Shown here: one piece after another, positions 17,230 through 26,343 of the stretch
Position numbering within the stretch: the stretch's first letter is position 1
Layout: each line of letters begins with the position of its first letter
NCBI GenBank assembly: GCA_024397935.1
Contig: CP073743.1
Coordinates: forward strand, 62,001 to 126,000
Source of the DNA: a bacterium SCSIO 12844
GTDB lineage: Bacteria; Pseudomonadota; Gammaproteobacteria; Francisellales; Francisellaceae
DNA length: 64,000 nt
Direction of reading: 5' to 3'
Position numbers and translations under genes: made by a program
The notes under the pieces: generated by a model
The model's database searches: none
Seen by the model: the letters and a program-made list of their open reading frames with translations, nothing else
What the model was told of the DNA's origin: nothing

Positions 17230-18419
17230 CACACTACATGACACCTACCAGAGCCATTCTTTGACTAATTGATATTTTAGGTTTAAATGTAGCTTTGATA
17301 ATATTACAGATATACTCTGAAGAATTAATGGCTCTAGCTAGCGATTTAGCAATAGTTTCAGTACCAATTTTAATCAAAGACTTAGCTTTAAATCCATGCT
17401 TTTTAATTTTAATAGGTTTAATGCTTTCTAATATTTCACCTGTACGATAAGACCATATTAATGCAATGGATACAACAAACATAAGCCTTGAAAGTTTTTG
17501 CATATCAGTTAAGTGGGTATTCTCAAAATTAAAACCACGTTTTTTAATAGCTGAAAAAAATGACTCAATCTCCCATCTTATTTTATATTGATCGAGTGCA
17601 TTTAGGTTAAACTCTCTAGTTACAACAATAACTAATTCATCTGTAGGCAGTCGCAGTCCTGAAACATATAAATCGCACCCTACTATACACTTTGTATTAT
17701 GAAGTGTTCTTGCTTGTGAAGCTTTAAGAGTTAGAAATAATTTTGAAATCTTTTTATTAGAAGCTAGATAATTACCTTTGGCTCGAATAATAAATTTAAC
17801 TTGTTTGCTAGACAAATAAGCTATCCAATTTCCATCAATAAATTCACGATCACATAAAAGTGTTTTAATTCTAGTTGCAGGAATAAATTCAAGTAGTTGA
17901 TCAAATAGTCTCTGCCTATCAATGGCTTTTGAGTTACCTCTCTTTCGCTGAGGAAGCAGTGACCAAATCACAGGAATTGCAACACCTTTATAAGCAATAG
18001 CAATCATTAGAAAATTAATATGTACCTTGCCAAACTTCCAGTTAGTTCTATCCATGCATAATATGACTTGATCAGATAAATTGAAAATGGTGTCGACTAG
18101 TTTCCAGAGGCTAAGAAAAGATATTTCAAACCTTGTGATAAAACGTTGAAGACGTCTATAACATGACGTAGTTGATGCTTTTGATGGAAAGCATTTAGCA
18201 ATTTGTGAAAGATTAACATCATTTATTATCTGTAGGGCAATAATAAAGTAAGTTAGGCATTCAGTATTCCAAAAAGATAAGTTAAAATAGTGCTTCAGTG
18301 ACTGTTGTAATTCATTGATGTGTTTCATCATATCGCTCTTTTTTGTTTTTTGGCGATTATAAGAATGAACGATAACAATGAAAAATCAATGGGTTACACC
18401 GTTACTGTCGTGTAGTGTG
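17230..18419 (-). mobile_element. IS4-family insertion sequence (copy b), intact
   Basis: The ends CACACTACATGACA (17230-17243) and the complement of TGTCGTGTAGTGTG (18406-18419) match with one difference. The 9-bp direct repeat TTTTAAAAT at 17221-17229 and 18420-18428 is the target duplication. It inserted immediately beside the target duplication of copy a, sharing one base with it. The two elements are related but clearly different in sequence and opposite in direction. Confidence 0.9.
17234..18331 (-). CDS. IS4-family transposase
   Basis: An uninterrupted 365-residue transposase. The DDE residues are in LCMDRTNWKFG, LLCDREFIDG and RWEIESFFSAIKKRGF, the last being the YREK-like region of the family. 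The stop codon lies inside the terminal repeat. The protein aligns with the broken copy a along its length (DRTNWK and NFENTH versus NFEDTH) but is only moderately similar. Confidence 0.9.
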   Translation of the reverse strand: MMKHINELQQSLKHYFNLSFWNTECLTYFIIALQIINDVNLSQIAKCFPSKASTTSCYRRLQRFITRFEISFLSLWKLVDTIFNLSDQVILCMDRTNWKFGKVHINFLMIAIAYKGVAIPVIWSLLPQRKRGNSKAIDRQRLFDQLLEFIPATRIKTLLCDREFIDGNWIAYLSSKQVKFIIRAKGNYLASNKKISKLFLTLKASQARTLHNTKCIVGCDLYVSGLRLPTDELVIVVTREFNLNALDQYKIRWEIESFFSAIKKRGFNFENTHLTDMQKLSRLMFVVSIALIWSYRTGEILESIKPIKIKKHGFKAKSLIKIGTETIAKSLARAINSSEYICNIIKATFKPKISISQRMALVGVM

Positions 18420-18539
18420 TTTTAAAATAAAAGTGTTATTATGAACTTACTTCTTATGGAATTTGTGGAGACTGTTCACCCAACTGTGCTACCCTAAATC
18501 TCTAAATTTAACCTTCCAGAGAAGTATAGCTGATGCAGT

Positions 18540-18686
18540 TTAATAGACGGTTGTATGATCAACTTGAAAACCACGTTCTAACAATAATTCTTCAACATCT
18601 CGATAACTTAACGAATAAGACAAATATCAATGAATGGCTAACATGATGATCATTTTATTAAAATGACGCCACTTAAAACTGATCAT
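18540..18686 (-). pseudogene. N-terminal remnant of an IS6-family transposase
   Basis: On the minus strand the frame reads MISFKWRHFNKMIIMLAIH, a stop, then YLSYSLSYRDVEELLLERGF and QVDHTTVY before another stop. The piece SYRDVEELL-x-ERG-x-x-VDHTT is the hallmark N-terminus of IS6/IS26-type transposases. The internal TGA and the missing catalytic domain make it dead. Confidence 0.75.
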
Positions 18687-18726
18687 TTAAAATACCCTGT
18701 ACTTAATTTGGCAGAAGTTTAGCAAA

Positions 18727-19071
18727 GTGACAGTTTTTGCTTCATTTATTGCAGTTTCCATTGCATTTGTTGATTTCTGGGTTGATGCATTAAAATTAAC
18801 GGCAAAATTAAAGGGGCGCTTAGTTGCAGGGTTTTTGGTCTTTGTGCCTTCTTATTTAGCTGTGACTTTTTGTGGCGATATTTTTATTCATGCTTTATCA
18901 ATTTCAGGTTATTTTGGTTTAGTTTATGCTTTGTTAATACCTTCACTTGCAGCATTTAAAACTTATAAAAAAACAACCAATCATTTAGTTTTTGGTGGTA
19001 AAGGCTTACGAAGTGCATTGGTAGTTATAAGCGTAATAATTATGTTGATTACGATTACTTGGATAGTCTAA
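18727..19071 (+). pseudogene. C-terminal fragment of an aromatic amino-acid permease
   Basis: The frame encodes about 114 residues with three to four membrane helices. The text FASFIAVSIAFVDFWVDALK, a GRLVAGFLVFVPS segment and YFGLVYALLIPSL match the C-terminal quarter of TyrP/Mtr-type permeases, which are about 400 residues long. The front three quarters are absent and IS debris lies directly upstream, so this is a truncated gene. GTG at 18727 is merely where an open frame could start. Confidence 0.6.
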
Positions 19072-19089
19072 GCTTTGATGTCATCTGCA

Positions 19090-20340
19090 TTAAAACCAAT
19101 AAAAATAAGCGACAATGGTTAAACTGACAAATACAATAAAATCTAGTGGTAAGCCAACTTTAACAAAATCAAATAGGTGGTAGTTACCTAAGGTATAAAT
19201 ATAGGTATTGGTTTGATAGCCCATTGGTGTAGAAAAGCTAGCGGATGCACCAAACATCACAGCAGCAATAAAAGGTGTCGGCTCAAAGCCAAGGCTTAAT
19301 GAGATTTGTATGACAATTGGTGTAATTAAAATAGCAACGGCATTATTGGTTAAAATCTCGGTTAATAATGTTGTAATAATATAGATAAACATAAAAAGAA
19401 TAATTGGGTTGTCAATTTCAATCATGCTAAAAGCATGATGGACAAGATAGTGAATAATACCTAGATTATTAGCAGAGACAGATAGCGCAAGCATAGCATA
19501 GATTAAAAGAATTAGTTTCCATTCAACAGCTTTTAATGCTTCTTTAATGCCAATACATTGACAGGCTAAGACAACAATCGCACCGATAATGGCAAGAGAA
19601 GCAATATTAAATAGGTTAAAAGTAGCTAGAAGAACAATTAAAGCTAATACAATTAAAGCAATGGATGCTTTTTTAGGGTGAAATTTAACTGAATAGAGTT
19701 TTAAATCTTTACCATCTATAATTCGTGTATTAGGAATATAACGCGTACCAACAAGCAATAAATAGATTGTTCCAATCGCAGCTGCAATCATACCTGGAAT
19801 GGTAATTTCAAAGATATTAAAACTTTGTAAGCCTAATGAGGTTGCAACATCGTTAGTAATAATATTAGTTGATGTACCAATTAAAGTGCACATACCACCG
19901 AGTATTGAAACATAAGATAGGGGGATTAAGAATTTAGCAGGTTTTTTTCGATTGGCTCTGGCAATTTTGGCAATGACTGGTGCCATGACAAGTACAATCG
20001 GTGTATTATTAATAAAAGCAGATAAAATTAATACGCATGCAAATGCACAAATCCATGTTAAGTATTGATTATAATCATTCAGTTTTAATATCCAGCGACC
20101 GATTTGATAGATAAGCCCTGTTTTTCTTAAGGCTGAAGTAATAATAAATAAGCAGATAATGGTAATTGGGCCACTATTAAGGGCGACATGTTTAACATCG
20201 TGTAAGCTTAAAGTTTGACTGATAAACAATAAAATTGCTGCACAGATAACAATTGGATAAGGTGAAAATCTTCTACTAATAAAAGCACTTAAGACGATAA
20301 GAAGCGTGATAATTGTGATAACAACTTGAAATAAATACAT
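19090..20340 (-). CDS. SLC13/DASS-type (ArsB-NhaD superfamily) permease
   Basis: A 416-residue inner-membrane transporter with about 11 helices. The signature SILGGMCTLIGTSTNI and the FINNTPIVLVMAPVI segment are the conserved half-repeat motifs of the sodium/anion symporter superfamily. A matching second repeat reads TEILTNNAVAILITPI with SFSTPMGYQTN. The central TrkA-C domains of larger members are absent. GAGG precedes the ATG. The substrate (sulfate, dicarboxylate or another anion) is not predictable. Confidence 0.8.
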   Translation of the reverse strand: MYLFQVVITIITLLIVLSAFISRRFSPYPIVICAAILLFISQTLSLHDVKHVALNSGPITIICLFIITSALRKTGLIYQIGRWILKLNDYNQYLTWICAFACVLILSAFINNTPIVLVMAPVIAKIARANRKKPAKFLIPLSYVSILGGMCTLIGTSTNIITNDVATSLGLQSFNIFEITIPGMIAAAIGTIYLLLVGTRYIPNTRIIDGKDLKLYSVKFHPKKASIALIVLALIVLLATFNLFNIASLAIIGAIVVLACQCIGIKEALKAVEWKLILLIYAMLALSVSANNLGIIHYLVHHAFSMIEIDNPIILFMFIYIITTLLTEILTNNAVAILITPIVIQISLSLGFEPTPFIAAVMFGASASFSTPMGYQTNTYIYTLGNYHLFDFVKVGLPLDFIVFVSLTIVAYFYWF

Positions 20341-20465
20341 CGCCTCTATTCTTAAATAATCCTTTTATTATTATTTAATAAATATAGCAATAGGCTTAAA
20401 AAATAGACAATATTTACGAGAAATTAGTCAGCAAAGGCAAAGCGTTTAATAAAGATTGTTGATAA

Positions 20466-21152
20466 TTAACCACATTTTGAGTAGCCACAACTTAAACAGG
20501 TTAGGCAACCATCCATCATAATCATGGCCTTAGTTGAGCACTTAGTGCATAGTTGCGATTCAGGTGGGAATCCACTTTGGCTATCATTTGTGGCATGTTT
20601 TTGTGCAACTTCTTCTTTTTTATTGGCAATAAATAATCGCTGTTCATCACTTAATTCATCATCAGGTAGAATGCCAATTTTTTTCAAATGGCGTTCGATT
20701 ACATCGGCAATTTCAGCAACAAGTGATGGTACATATTTACCACCACGCTTAAAATAGCCACCATTGGGATCAAAAACACTGCGTAACTCTTCAACTAAAA
20801 AAGTGATATCACCACCTTTTCGAAAGACTGCTGAAATAATCAATGTTAATGCAATCGTCCATTGAAAATGCTCCATATTTTTAGAGCTTAAAAATATCTC
20901 AAATGGGCGACGAGACTCATGATCTGTGCCTTTATTTAGAATAATATCATTGATAGTAACATATAAAGCATGCTCAGCATGTGGTGGTTTGATTTTATAA
21001 GTTTCACCAGCTAATGCTTCAGGACGTTTAACACGCTCACTCATATGCTCAAGATTTTTATCCTTTTTTGATTGTTTTTTTGCTTCTGCTTTATTATCAT
21101 CTTCTTTTAGAATGCTAAAGCTTGTTATTTTTTTCTTAATTGGTACGCTCAT
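20466..21152 (-). CDS. nrdJb: Ribonucleotide reductase class II, C-terminal subunit NrdJb
   Basis: The second part of a split adenosylcobalamin-dependent reductase. The TSCPD-type domain occupies roughly residues 55-155 (RRPFEIFLSSKNMEHFQWTI, VFRKGGDITFLVEELRSVFD). The C-terminus has a cysteine-rich tail with CTKC and CLTCLSC motifs, able to act as redox or zinc ligands. The first 50 residues are lysine-rich. It begins 11 bases after nrdJa ends, so both are one transcript. Split nrdJa/nrdJb pairs are known from Pseudomonas. Confidence 0.82.
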   Translation of the reverse strand: MSVPIKKKITSFSILKEDDNKAEAKKQSKKDKNLEHMSERVKRPEALAGETYKIKPPHAEHALYVTINDIILNKGTDHESRRPFEIFLSSKNMEHFQWTIALTLIISAVFRKGGDITFLVEELRSVFDPNGGYFKRGGKYVPSLVAEIADVIERHLKKIGILPDDELSDEQRLFIANKKEEVAQKHATNDSQSGFPPESQLCTKCSTKAMIMMDGCLTCLSCGYSKCG

Positions 21153-21163
21153 GTAAATTTCTC

Positions 21164-23314
21164 CTAGAATTTTCCGTAATAACCTTCTTTTAGTGCGTCA
21201 TATAAATTAGCTGCGGTATGGGTTTCACCATCATATTCAATATGCTCATTGCCTTTAACTTCAACGATTGATCCATCTTCTAGTGTAAAGCGGTAAGTTG
21301 TATTTTCAAGGTCAGCTTCTTTGACTAATACACCTTGGAAGACTTCAGGGTTAAAGCGGAAGGTTGTACAGCCTTTCAGTCCTTTTTTATAAGCATAAAG
21401 ATAAATATCTTTAAACTCTTCATAAGAAAAATCAGTTGGCACATTGGCTGTTTTTGAAATACTTGAATCAATCCACTTTTGCGCAGCAGCTTGAATATCA
21501 ACATGTGCTTTAGGGCTTACATCATCTGATGAGATAAAGTAATCAGGTAGTTTTGCATGACCATCTGTGCTATGTGGCATTGCTTCTGGATTAATTAATG
21601 AACGGTAAGCCAATAACTCATAAGAGTAAACATCGACTTTTTCTTTGCTCTTTTTACCTTCTCGAATGACATTACGTGAGTAATGGTGAGCAAAGCTTGG
21701 TTCAATTCCATTACTGGCATTATTAGCTAATGATAAAGAAATGGTACCTGTTGGTGCAATTGATGTATGATGGCTAAAACGTGCACCATGCTCACAAATT
21801 GCTTTGATCACATTAGGATCTTCTTTGCCGACTCGTTGCATATAACGGCTATATTTAGCATGCAGTACACGTCCCTTTAATACATCACCAGCTTTAACGC
21901 CATCCCTGAGCATTTCTGGACGTAGGCGTAGCATTTCTTCAGTGATGGTAAAATCGTCATCCATCACAGGCGCCATGCCTTTTTCTTTTGCAAGGGTGAC
22001 AGCCTCTTGCCAACCAACAATGGCCATACGTTTTGCAACGTCAGTAGTAAATGCTAATGAATCTTTCTGGCCATACTGCATTTGTAACATCGTTACAGTT
22101 GAGCCTAGGCCAAGAAAACCCATGCCATGGCGGCGTTTATAGGTGATTTCATGGCGTTGTTTATCTAAAGGTAGGCCATTGATTTCAACAACATTATCAA
22201 GCATGCGAGTAAAGATTCGCACAACTTTCTCATAAGTTTCCCAGTCAAATTTCGCTTGATCTGTAAATGGGTTTAGCACAAAGCGTGTTAGATTAATAGA
22301 ACCTAAAAGACACGAGCCGTAGGGTGGTAGTGGTTGTTCACCACATGGATTGGTGGTGCGAATTTTTTCACAAAACCAGTTGTTATTTTCTTCATTGACC
22401 TTATCAATAAGAATAAAGCCAGGTTCTGCATAGTCATAGGTGGATGACATAATCATATCCCATAAGCGTTTAGCCTTAATGGTTTTATAGATACGACAGG
22501 CAACTAATCCTGCTTTATCTTGGATATAATCTGCTTTAATTGGCCAGTCACGCCAGGTGACTTGTTTGGCATTATCAAGTTCAATACCGTGAGTAATACG
22601 TTCTTTTTCAGTAATAGGAAATGCCAAAGGCCACTCTTCATCAGCTTCAACCGCTTGCATAAATTCTTCAGTAATTAATAACGATAGATTAAATTGACGT
22701 AGGCGACCGTCTTCGCGTTTAACGCGGATAAAATCAAGTACATCGGGGTGTGATATATCAAATGAACCCATTTGCGCGCCACGACGACCGCCAGCGGATG
22801 CTACGGTAAAGCACATTTTGTCATAAATATCCATAAAAGATAATGGTCCAGATGTATTTGCACCAGCACCTGCGACAAAGGCACCTTTTGGTCTAAGCGT
22901 TGAAAATTCATAACCAATACCGCAACCAGCTTTTAAGGTCAGCCCTGCTTCATGCACTTTATTTAAAATATCATCCATTGAGTCATCAATGGTGCCTGAG
23001 ACTGTACAATTAATTGTTGAAGTTGCAGGTTTATGATCAAGTGCACCGGCATTGGATATAATTCTACCAGCTGGAATGGCACCATTACGTAATGCCCATA
23101 AGAACTCATGATAATATTTTTCTTTTAAGGATTTCGTTTTTTCAACATCAGCTAATGCTTTTGCAACGCGCTGATAGGTATAATCAATACTTTTATCAAC
23201 TGCAGCGCCTGTAGCTGTTTTTAATCGGTATTTATTATCCCAAATATCAACAGATGCATCCTGTAGCTCAATATGATGTTTTTCAATGGTATTAAAGGCC
23301 TTAATCTCTGCCAT
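21164..23314 (-). CDS. nrdJa: Ribonucleoside-diphosphate reductase class II, catalytic subunit NrdJa
   Basis: Makes deoxyribonucleotides with adenosylcobalamin as the radical source, so it works with or without oxygen. The 716-residue protein holds the ten-stranded barrel: a redox cysteine in STINCTVSGTIDDS near residue 103, the active-site loop NPCGEQPLPPYGSCLLGSIN near residue 320, and SIAPTGTISL later. The frame starts at an ATG preceded by AAAGGGA. No cobalamin riboswitch or NrdR box is recognisable upstream. Confidence 0.93.
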   Translation of the reverse strand: MAEIKAFNTIEKHHIELQDASVDIWDNKYRLKTATGAAVDKSIDYTYQRVAKALADVEKTKSLKEKYYHEFLWALRNGAIPAGRIISNAGALDHKPATSTINCTVSGTIDDSMDDILNKVHEAGLTLKAGCGIGYEFSTLRPKGAFVAGAGANTSGPLSFMDIYDKMCFTVASAGGRRGAQMGSFDISHPDVLDFIRVKREDGRLRQFNLSLLITEEFMQAVEADEEWPLAFPITEKERITHGIELDNAKQVTWRDWPIKADYIQDKAGLVACRIYKTIKAKRLWDMIMSSTYDYAEPGFILIDKVNEENNNWFCEKIRTTNPCGEQPLPPYGSCLLGSINLTRFVLNPFTDQAKFDWETYEKVVRIFTRMLDNVVEINGLPLDKQRHEITYKRRHGMGFLGLGSTVTMLQMQYGQKDSLAFTTDVAKRMAIVGWQEAVTLAKEKGMAPVMDDDFTITEEMLRLRPEMLRDGVKAGDVLKGRVLHAKYSRYMQRVGKEDPNVIKAICEHGARFSHHTSIAPTGTISLSLANNASNGIEPSFAHHYSRNVIREGKKSKEKVDVYSYELLAYRSLINPEAMPHSTDGHAKLPDYFISSDDVSPKAHVDIQAAAQKWIDSSISKTANVPTDFSYEEFKDIYLYAYKKGLKGCTTFRFNPEVFQGVLVKEADLENTTYRFTLEDGSIVEVKGNEHIEYDGETHTAANLYDALKEGYYGKF

Positions 23315-23773
23315 TTCTTATCCCTTTATAAAATCGATGTGTAACTGATATAACGTTAGTGTTATTTTAGCAAATTTAAAGTGCAATCATGACTGAAAAA
23401 GTTAAATTTAATTTAACGCTTAATATTGACTTTATGACATTGTAGTTATCATTTTGATTTTTTTAGGATAATCTTTTGCAGTAACCTTTGATTAAAAAAT
23501 AGAGAAATAATGACTAATTAGCTATTTATTTGTAACAGTATTTTTTTTGCTATTTATCTATATAAATCATTAATTAAATCTTAATTAATAAATGTAATTA
23601 TTGCAAAATAATTGATCATTTTAATTGTATGTGATTGATTATTTGAATAGATTGGATCTTGGGTTTAAATAGTATTTTATTTTTTATAAATTACTAAAAT
23701 TGTGTAGTTTTGGTATTTGAGCATATAAGTTTATGGGGTTGCTTTAAATATCTTTTATTTAAGAGATGCAAAT
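23315..23773. other. 459-bp gene-free AT-rich region between divergent genes
   Basis: Holds the promoters of nrdJa (minus) and of the glutamine-rich protein gene (plus). I see no ORF, tRNA, clear riboswitch or long repeat. The sequence is extremely AT-rich, with runs such as TTAATTAAATCTTAATTAAT. An AAGAGA lies shortly before the start at 23774. Confidence 0.6.
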
Positions 23774-24388
23774 ATGGCTAGTGCTAGTGAATTGCTTAAA
23801 AAAATTCGTGATAATGCGAAAAAAAATGATCAAAGCAGTGATGGTAATCCGTTTAAATTAGTAATATTGCTGATAAAAAAATACGGTAGTGATCCACAAA
23901 AGCTTAAAGAAGAAGCTGAAAAAACATTGAAGTTACAAGAACAACAGAAGCAAGAAGAGCAACAAAAGCAGCAAGACCAACAGAAACAACAAGATCAGCA
24001 ACAATTACAACAAGACCAGCAACAACAGGATCAAGACCAACAATCGACTGATGGTCAAGATAATGATGATAACGATCAAAAACATATGACAAAAAAGTTG
24101 GTAGAAGAAGCACAACAAGAACAGGATAAAGTGCAACAAGATAAGCAACAACTTGAGCAAAATAAGTTAGATCAGAGCCTTCAATCTAATAATGATCCTA
24201 ATCAAACATTATCAGATCAACAATCAGATCCAAACCAGGCAAAATTAGATAATGAAAACGCTCAATCTACAGAACCTCCACAACCGTTTTTACAAGCTGA
24301 TAATGGAGAAAATCCAGAAGCTAACGCTGCAATGGAAAAAGGAGCAGAAGCAGAAGCTAGTGAAGGCATGATGATGGTTCCTGTCTAA
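23774..24388 (+). CDS. Glutamine-rich low-complexity protein of unknown function
   Basis: I do not recognise this 204-residue protein. Residues 1-50 look like a small helical module (SELLKKIRDNAKK, FKLVILLIKKYGSDPQKLKE). Residues 50-150 are dominated by Q, K, E and D (repeats of QQKQQDQ) and would form a coiled coil or a disordered tail. The acidic C-terminus ends in MMMVPV. There is no signal peptide or membrane helix. Long AT-rich gaps on both sides (459 and 340 bases) show it is a single-gene transcript. Confidence 0.55.
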   Translation: MASASELLKKIRDNAKKNDQSSDGNPFKLVILLIKKYGSDPQKLKEEAEKTLKLQEQQKQEEQQKQQDQQKQQDQQQLQQDQQQQDQDQQSTDGQDNDDNDQKHMTKKLVEEAQQEQDKVQQDKQQLEQNKLDQSLQSNNDPNQTLSDQQSDPNQAKLDNENAQSTEPPQPFLQADNGENPEANAAMEKGAEAEASEGMMMVPV

Positions 24389-24728
24389 GTAAATTTATGA
24401 TTGGATTTATTTGTAAATTATAATAACTTTTATTACAAACTAATCGCTATGATTTGCTTGTTAGATTATATGCAAAAAATTTTTTACTAAAAAATTAATC
24501 TCTGATTTATATGGGCTTAAAATTGGTTAAGTTGTTTTTATGTTTGATTTTAATAATTGGTAATTACTAAAATTTTCATTAAAATAAAACAAACTTTTAT
24601 AAAAACAAATGACTTCTTGACCATAAATCGCTAAGCTAGTAAGCGTTAATAAGAATTATAATGTAATGATTAAACATATTTAATATTATATTAAGCTAAA
24701 ACTTACATAGTAAGAGGATAAAAGGCTT
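24389..24728. other. 340-bp gene-free AT-rich region before ribE
   Basis: No ORF or RNA gene is seen. The conserved blocks of an FMN riboswitch, which often precedes riboflavin genes, are not found. AAGAGGAT at 24711-24718 is the ribosome binding site of ribE. Confidence 0.5.
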
Positions 24729-25394
24729 ATGTTTACGGGGCTTGTAGAAGATATTGGGCAATTAGCATCATTCGAGATGTATGGTGGTGATGTCCGTTTA
24801 GGTATAAAACCTTCAGTTTTAGATTTTAAAGATATCCATTTAGGTGATAGTATTGCTATTAATGGTGTCTGTTTAACTGTTGTGAATCAAAATAATCAAA
24901 CGCTTTCATTTGATGTATCCAATGAAAGTTTACAAAAAACATCCTTAAGTCGCTTAAGACCAGGTGATTATGTTAATTTAGAGCAGGCATTAGCCTTTAA
25001 TCAAAGATTAGGTGGTCATTTGGTTTCAGGGCATGTTGATGGCTTAGCTGAACTGATTTATATTAGAGAGGATGCCCGTTCATGGCGTTTAATTTATAAA
25101 GCACCTGAGCACTTAATGCGTTATATTGTTGAGAAGGGATCGGTTTCATTAGATGGTATTAGTTTAACGGTTAATGAGGTTAGCGAGCAGACTTTCAGTG
25201 TTAATATTATTCCACATACACGTAATAAAACGGTGATTCAATACTATAATGTTGGCCAGAAAGTGAACTTAGAAGTTGATATGGTAGCGCGCTATCTTGA
25301 AAGGCTTGTCTCTACAAATAAGCCTGCTACTAATAAGGAAGAGCCTTCTAATGAAGGGGTGAGTTATATCAAATTAATTAAAGCAGGATTTTAA
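24729..25394 (+). CDS. ribE: Riboflavin synthase alpha chain
   Basis: Dismutates two 6,7-dimethyl-8-ribityllumazines to riboflavin. The protein starts with the family signature MFTGLVEDIGQL and contains two lumazine-binding beta barrels of about 95 residues (GDSIAINGVCLTV with SGHVDG, and KGSVSLDGISLTVNEV). Length (221) is normal. The last 25 residues are a less conserved tail. It is not next to other rib genes here. Confidence 0.93.
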   Translation: MFTGLVEDIGQLASFEMYGGDVRLGIKPSVLDFKDIHLGDSIAINGVCLTVVNQNNQTLSFDVSNESLQKTSLSRLRPGDYVNLEQALAFNQRLGGHLVSGHVDGLAELIYIREDARSWRLIYKAPEHLMRYIVEKGSVSLDGISLTVNEVSEQTFSVNIIPHTRNKTVIQYYNVGQKVNLEVDMVARYLERLVSTNKPATNKEEPSNEGVSYIKLIKAGF

Positions 25395-25494
25395 CGCTCA
25401 GTTTAAGCTATGCTTATTTTCTTTTGGTTTTGATATTGTAAAATTGTTATACTTAGTGCTTATTGAATGACTTTAAGTTTTAAGAAGGTATGAT

Positions 25495-26292
25495 ATGGAC
25501 ATAATGCCAGTAATATTAACTTCTGATAATGGTTGTTATCGCCTAAAATTAAATCGTATAGAAGCGCATAATGCACTCAATCCTCAAATGCTTGATGGTA
25601 TTTATCAACATTTATTAACGGTTCAAGAAGATAATACAGCAAAAGTGTTAATTATCGAAAGTAATAGTGAACACTTTATGGTTGGTGGTGATATTTATTA
25701 TTTTGGCAAATTGATTATAGAAGCGCCCGAGATGCGGTGTCAAATTATAAAACCTATGCTTGATCAAGCACAGCTTATTATTGAAATGATTGCAAGTTTA
25801 AGCATTCCAGTTGTAGCTGTCACGCGTGGTATTGTTGCAGGCTATGGTTTAAGTTTGATATTAGCTTGTGACTATGTTCTTGCATTAGATAATAGTAATT
25901 TCCATTCATCTTATATTGGTATTGGTTTAACCGCTGATGGTGGCCAGCTATGGAGTTTAAAGCAAGCATTAGGTTTAAAGTATGCTAAGCGGATGTTATT
26001 ATTTAATGAGCAATTGAATGCTACTGATGCACAAGCAATTGGCTTAGTTGATTGTCTATGTCAATCTACTGAAGCATTAGATATAGAGTTAAATAAGCTG
26101 ATTAAAAAAATGTTTATGATGCCAGCGCATGCATTTAGCGCACTTAAAAAGCATTTAAACCAAATTGATGCATTATCAGAGACTTTAGAAGCTGAAAAGG
26201 CCCTCTTTTTAACACAAATTGCATCTGATGAATTTACAGCGCGTATCAGCGCATTTATTGAAGCTAAAAAACATAAAAAAGTAACAACTTAA
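25495..26292 (+). CDS. Enoyl-CoA hydratase/isomerase (crotonase) family protein
   Basis: A 265-residue crotonase-fold protein. The oxyanion-hole segments are seen as SEHFMVGGDIYYF (about residue 62) and GIVAGYGLSLILACDYVLA (about residue 110). The catalytic glutamates of true hydratases are not clearly both present, so the reaction may be isomerase, hydratase or other. AGAAGG lies before the ATG. It stands between ribE and murC without an evident pathway link. Confidence 0.78.
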   Translation: MDIMPVILTSDNGCYRLKLNRIEAHNALNPQMLDGIYQHLLTVQEDNTAKVLIIESNSEHFMVGGDIYYFGKLIIEAPEMRCQIIKPMLDQAQLIIEMIASLSIPVVAVTRGIVAGYGLSLILACDYVLALDNSNFHSSYIGIGLTADGGQLWSLKQALGLKYAKRMLLFNEQLNATDAQAIGLVDCLCQSTEALDIELNKLIKKMFMMPAHAFSALKKHLNQIDALSETLEAEKALFLTQIASDEFTARISAFIEAKKHKKVTT

Positions 26293-26343
26293 AATAAATA
26301 TTATAACGAAATAAATTAGAGACTTAATAAGAAGGGGGATCTA

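Noticed and set aside
23315-23773. Cobalamin riboswitch or NrdR box before nrdJa
   Set aside because: I looked for the conserved B12-box words and the ACAC-TATA-GTGT dyads on the minus strand and found neither.
24389-24728. FMN riboswitch before ribE
   Set aside because: The characteristic GGG and GACCGGCGG-like blocks are missing from this AT-rich stretch.
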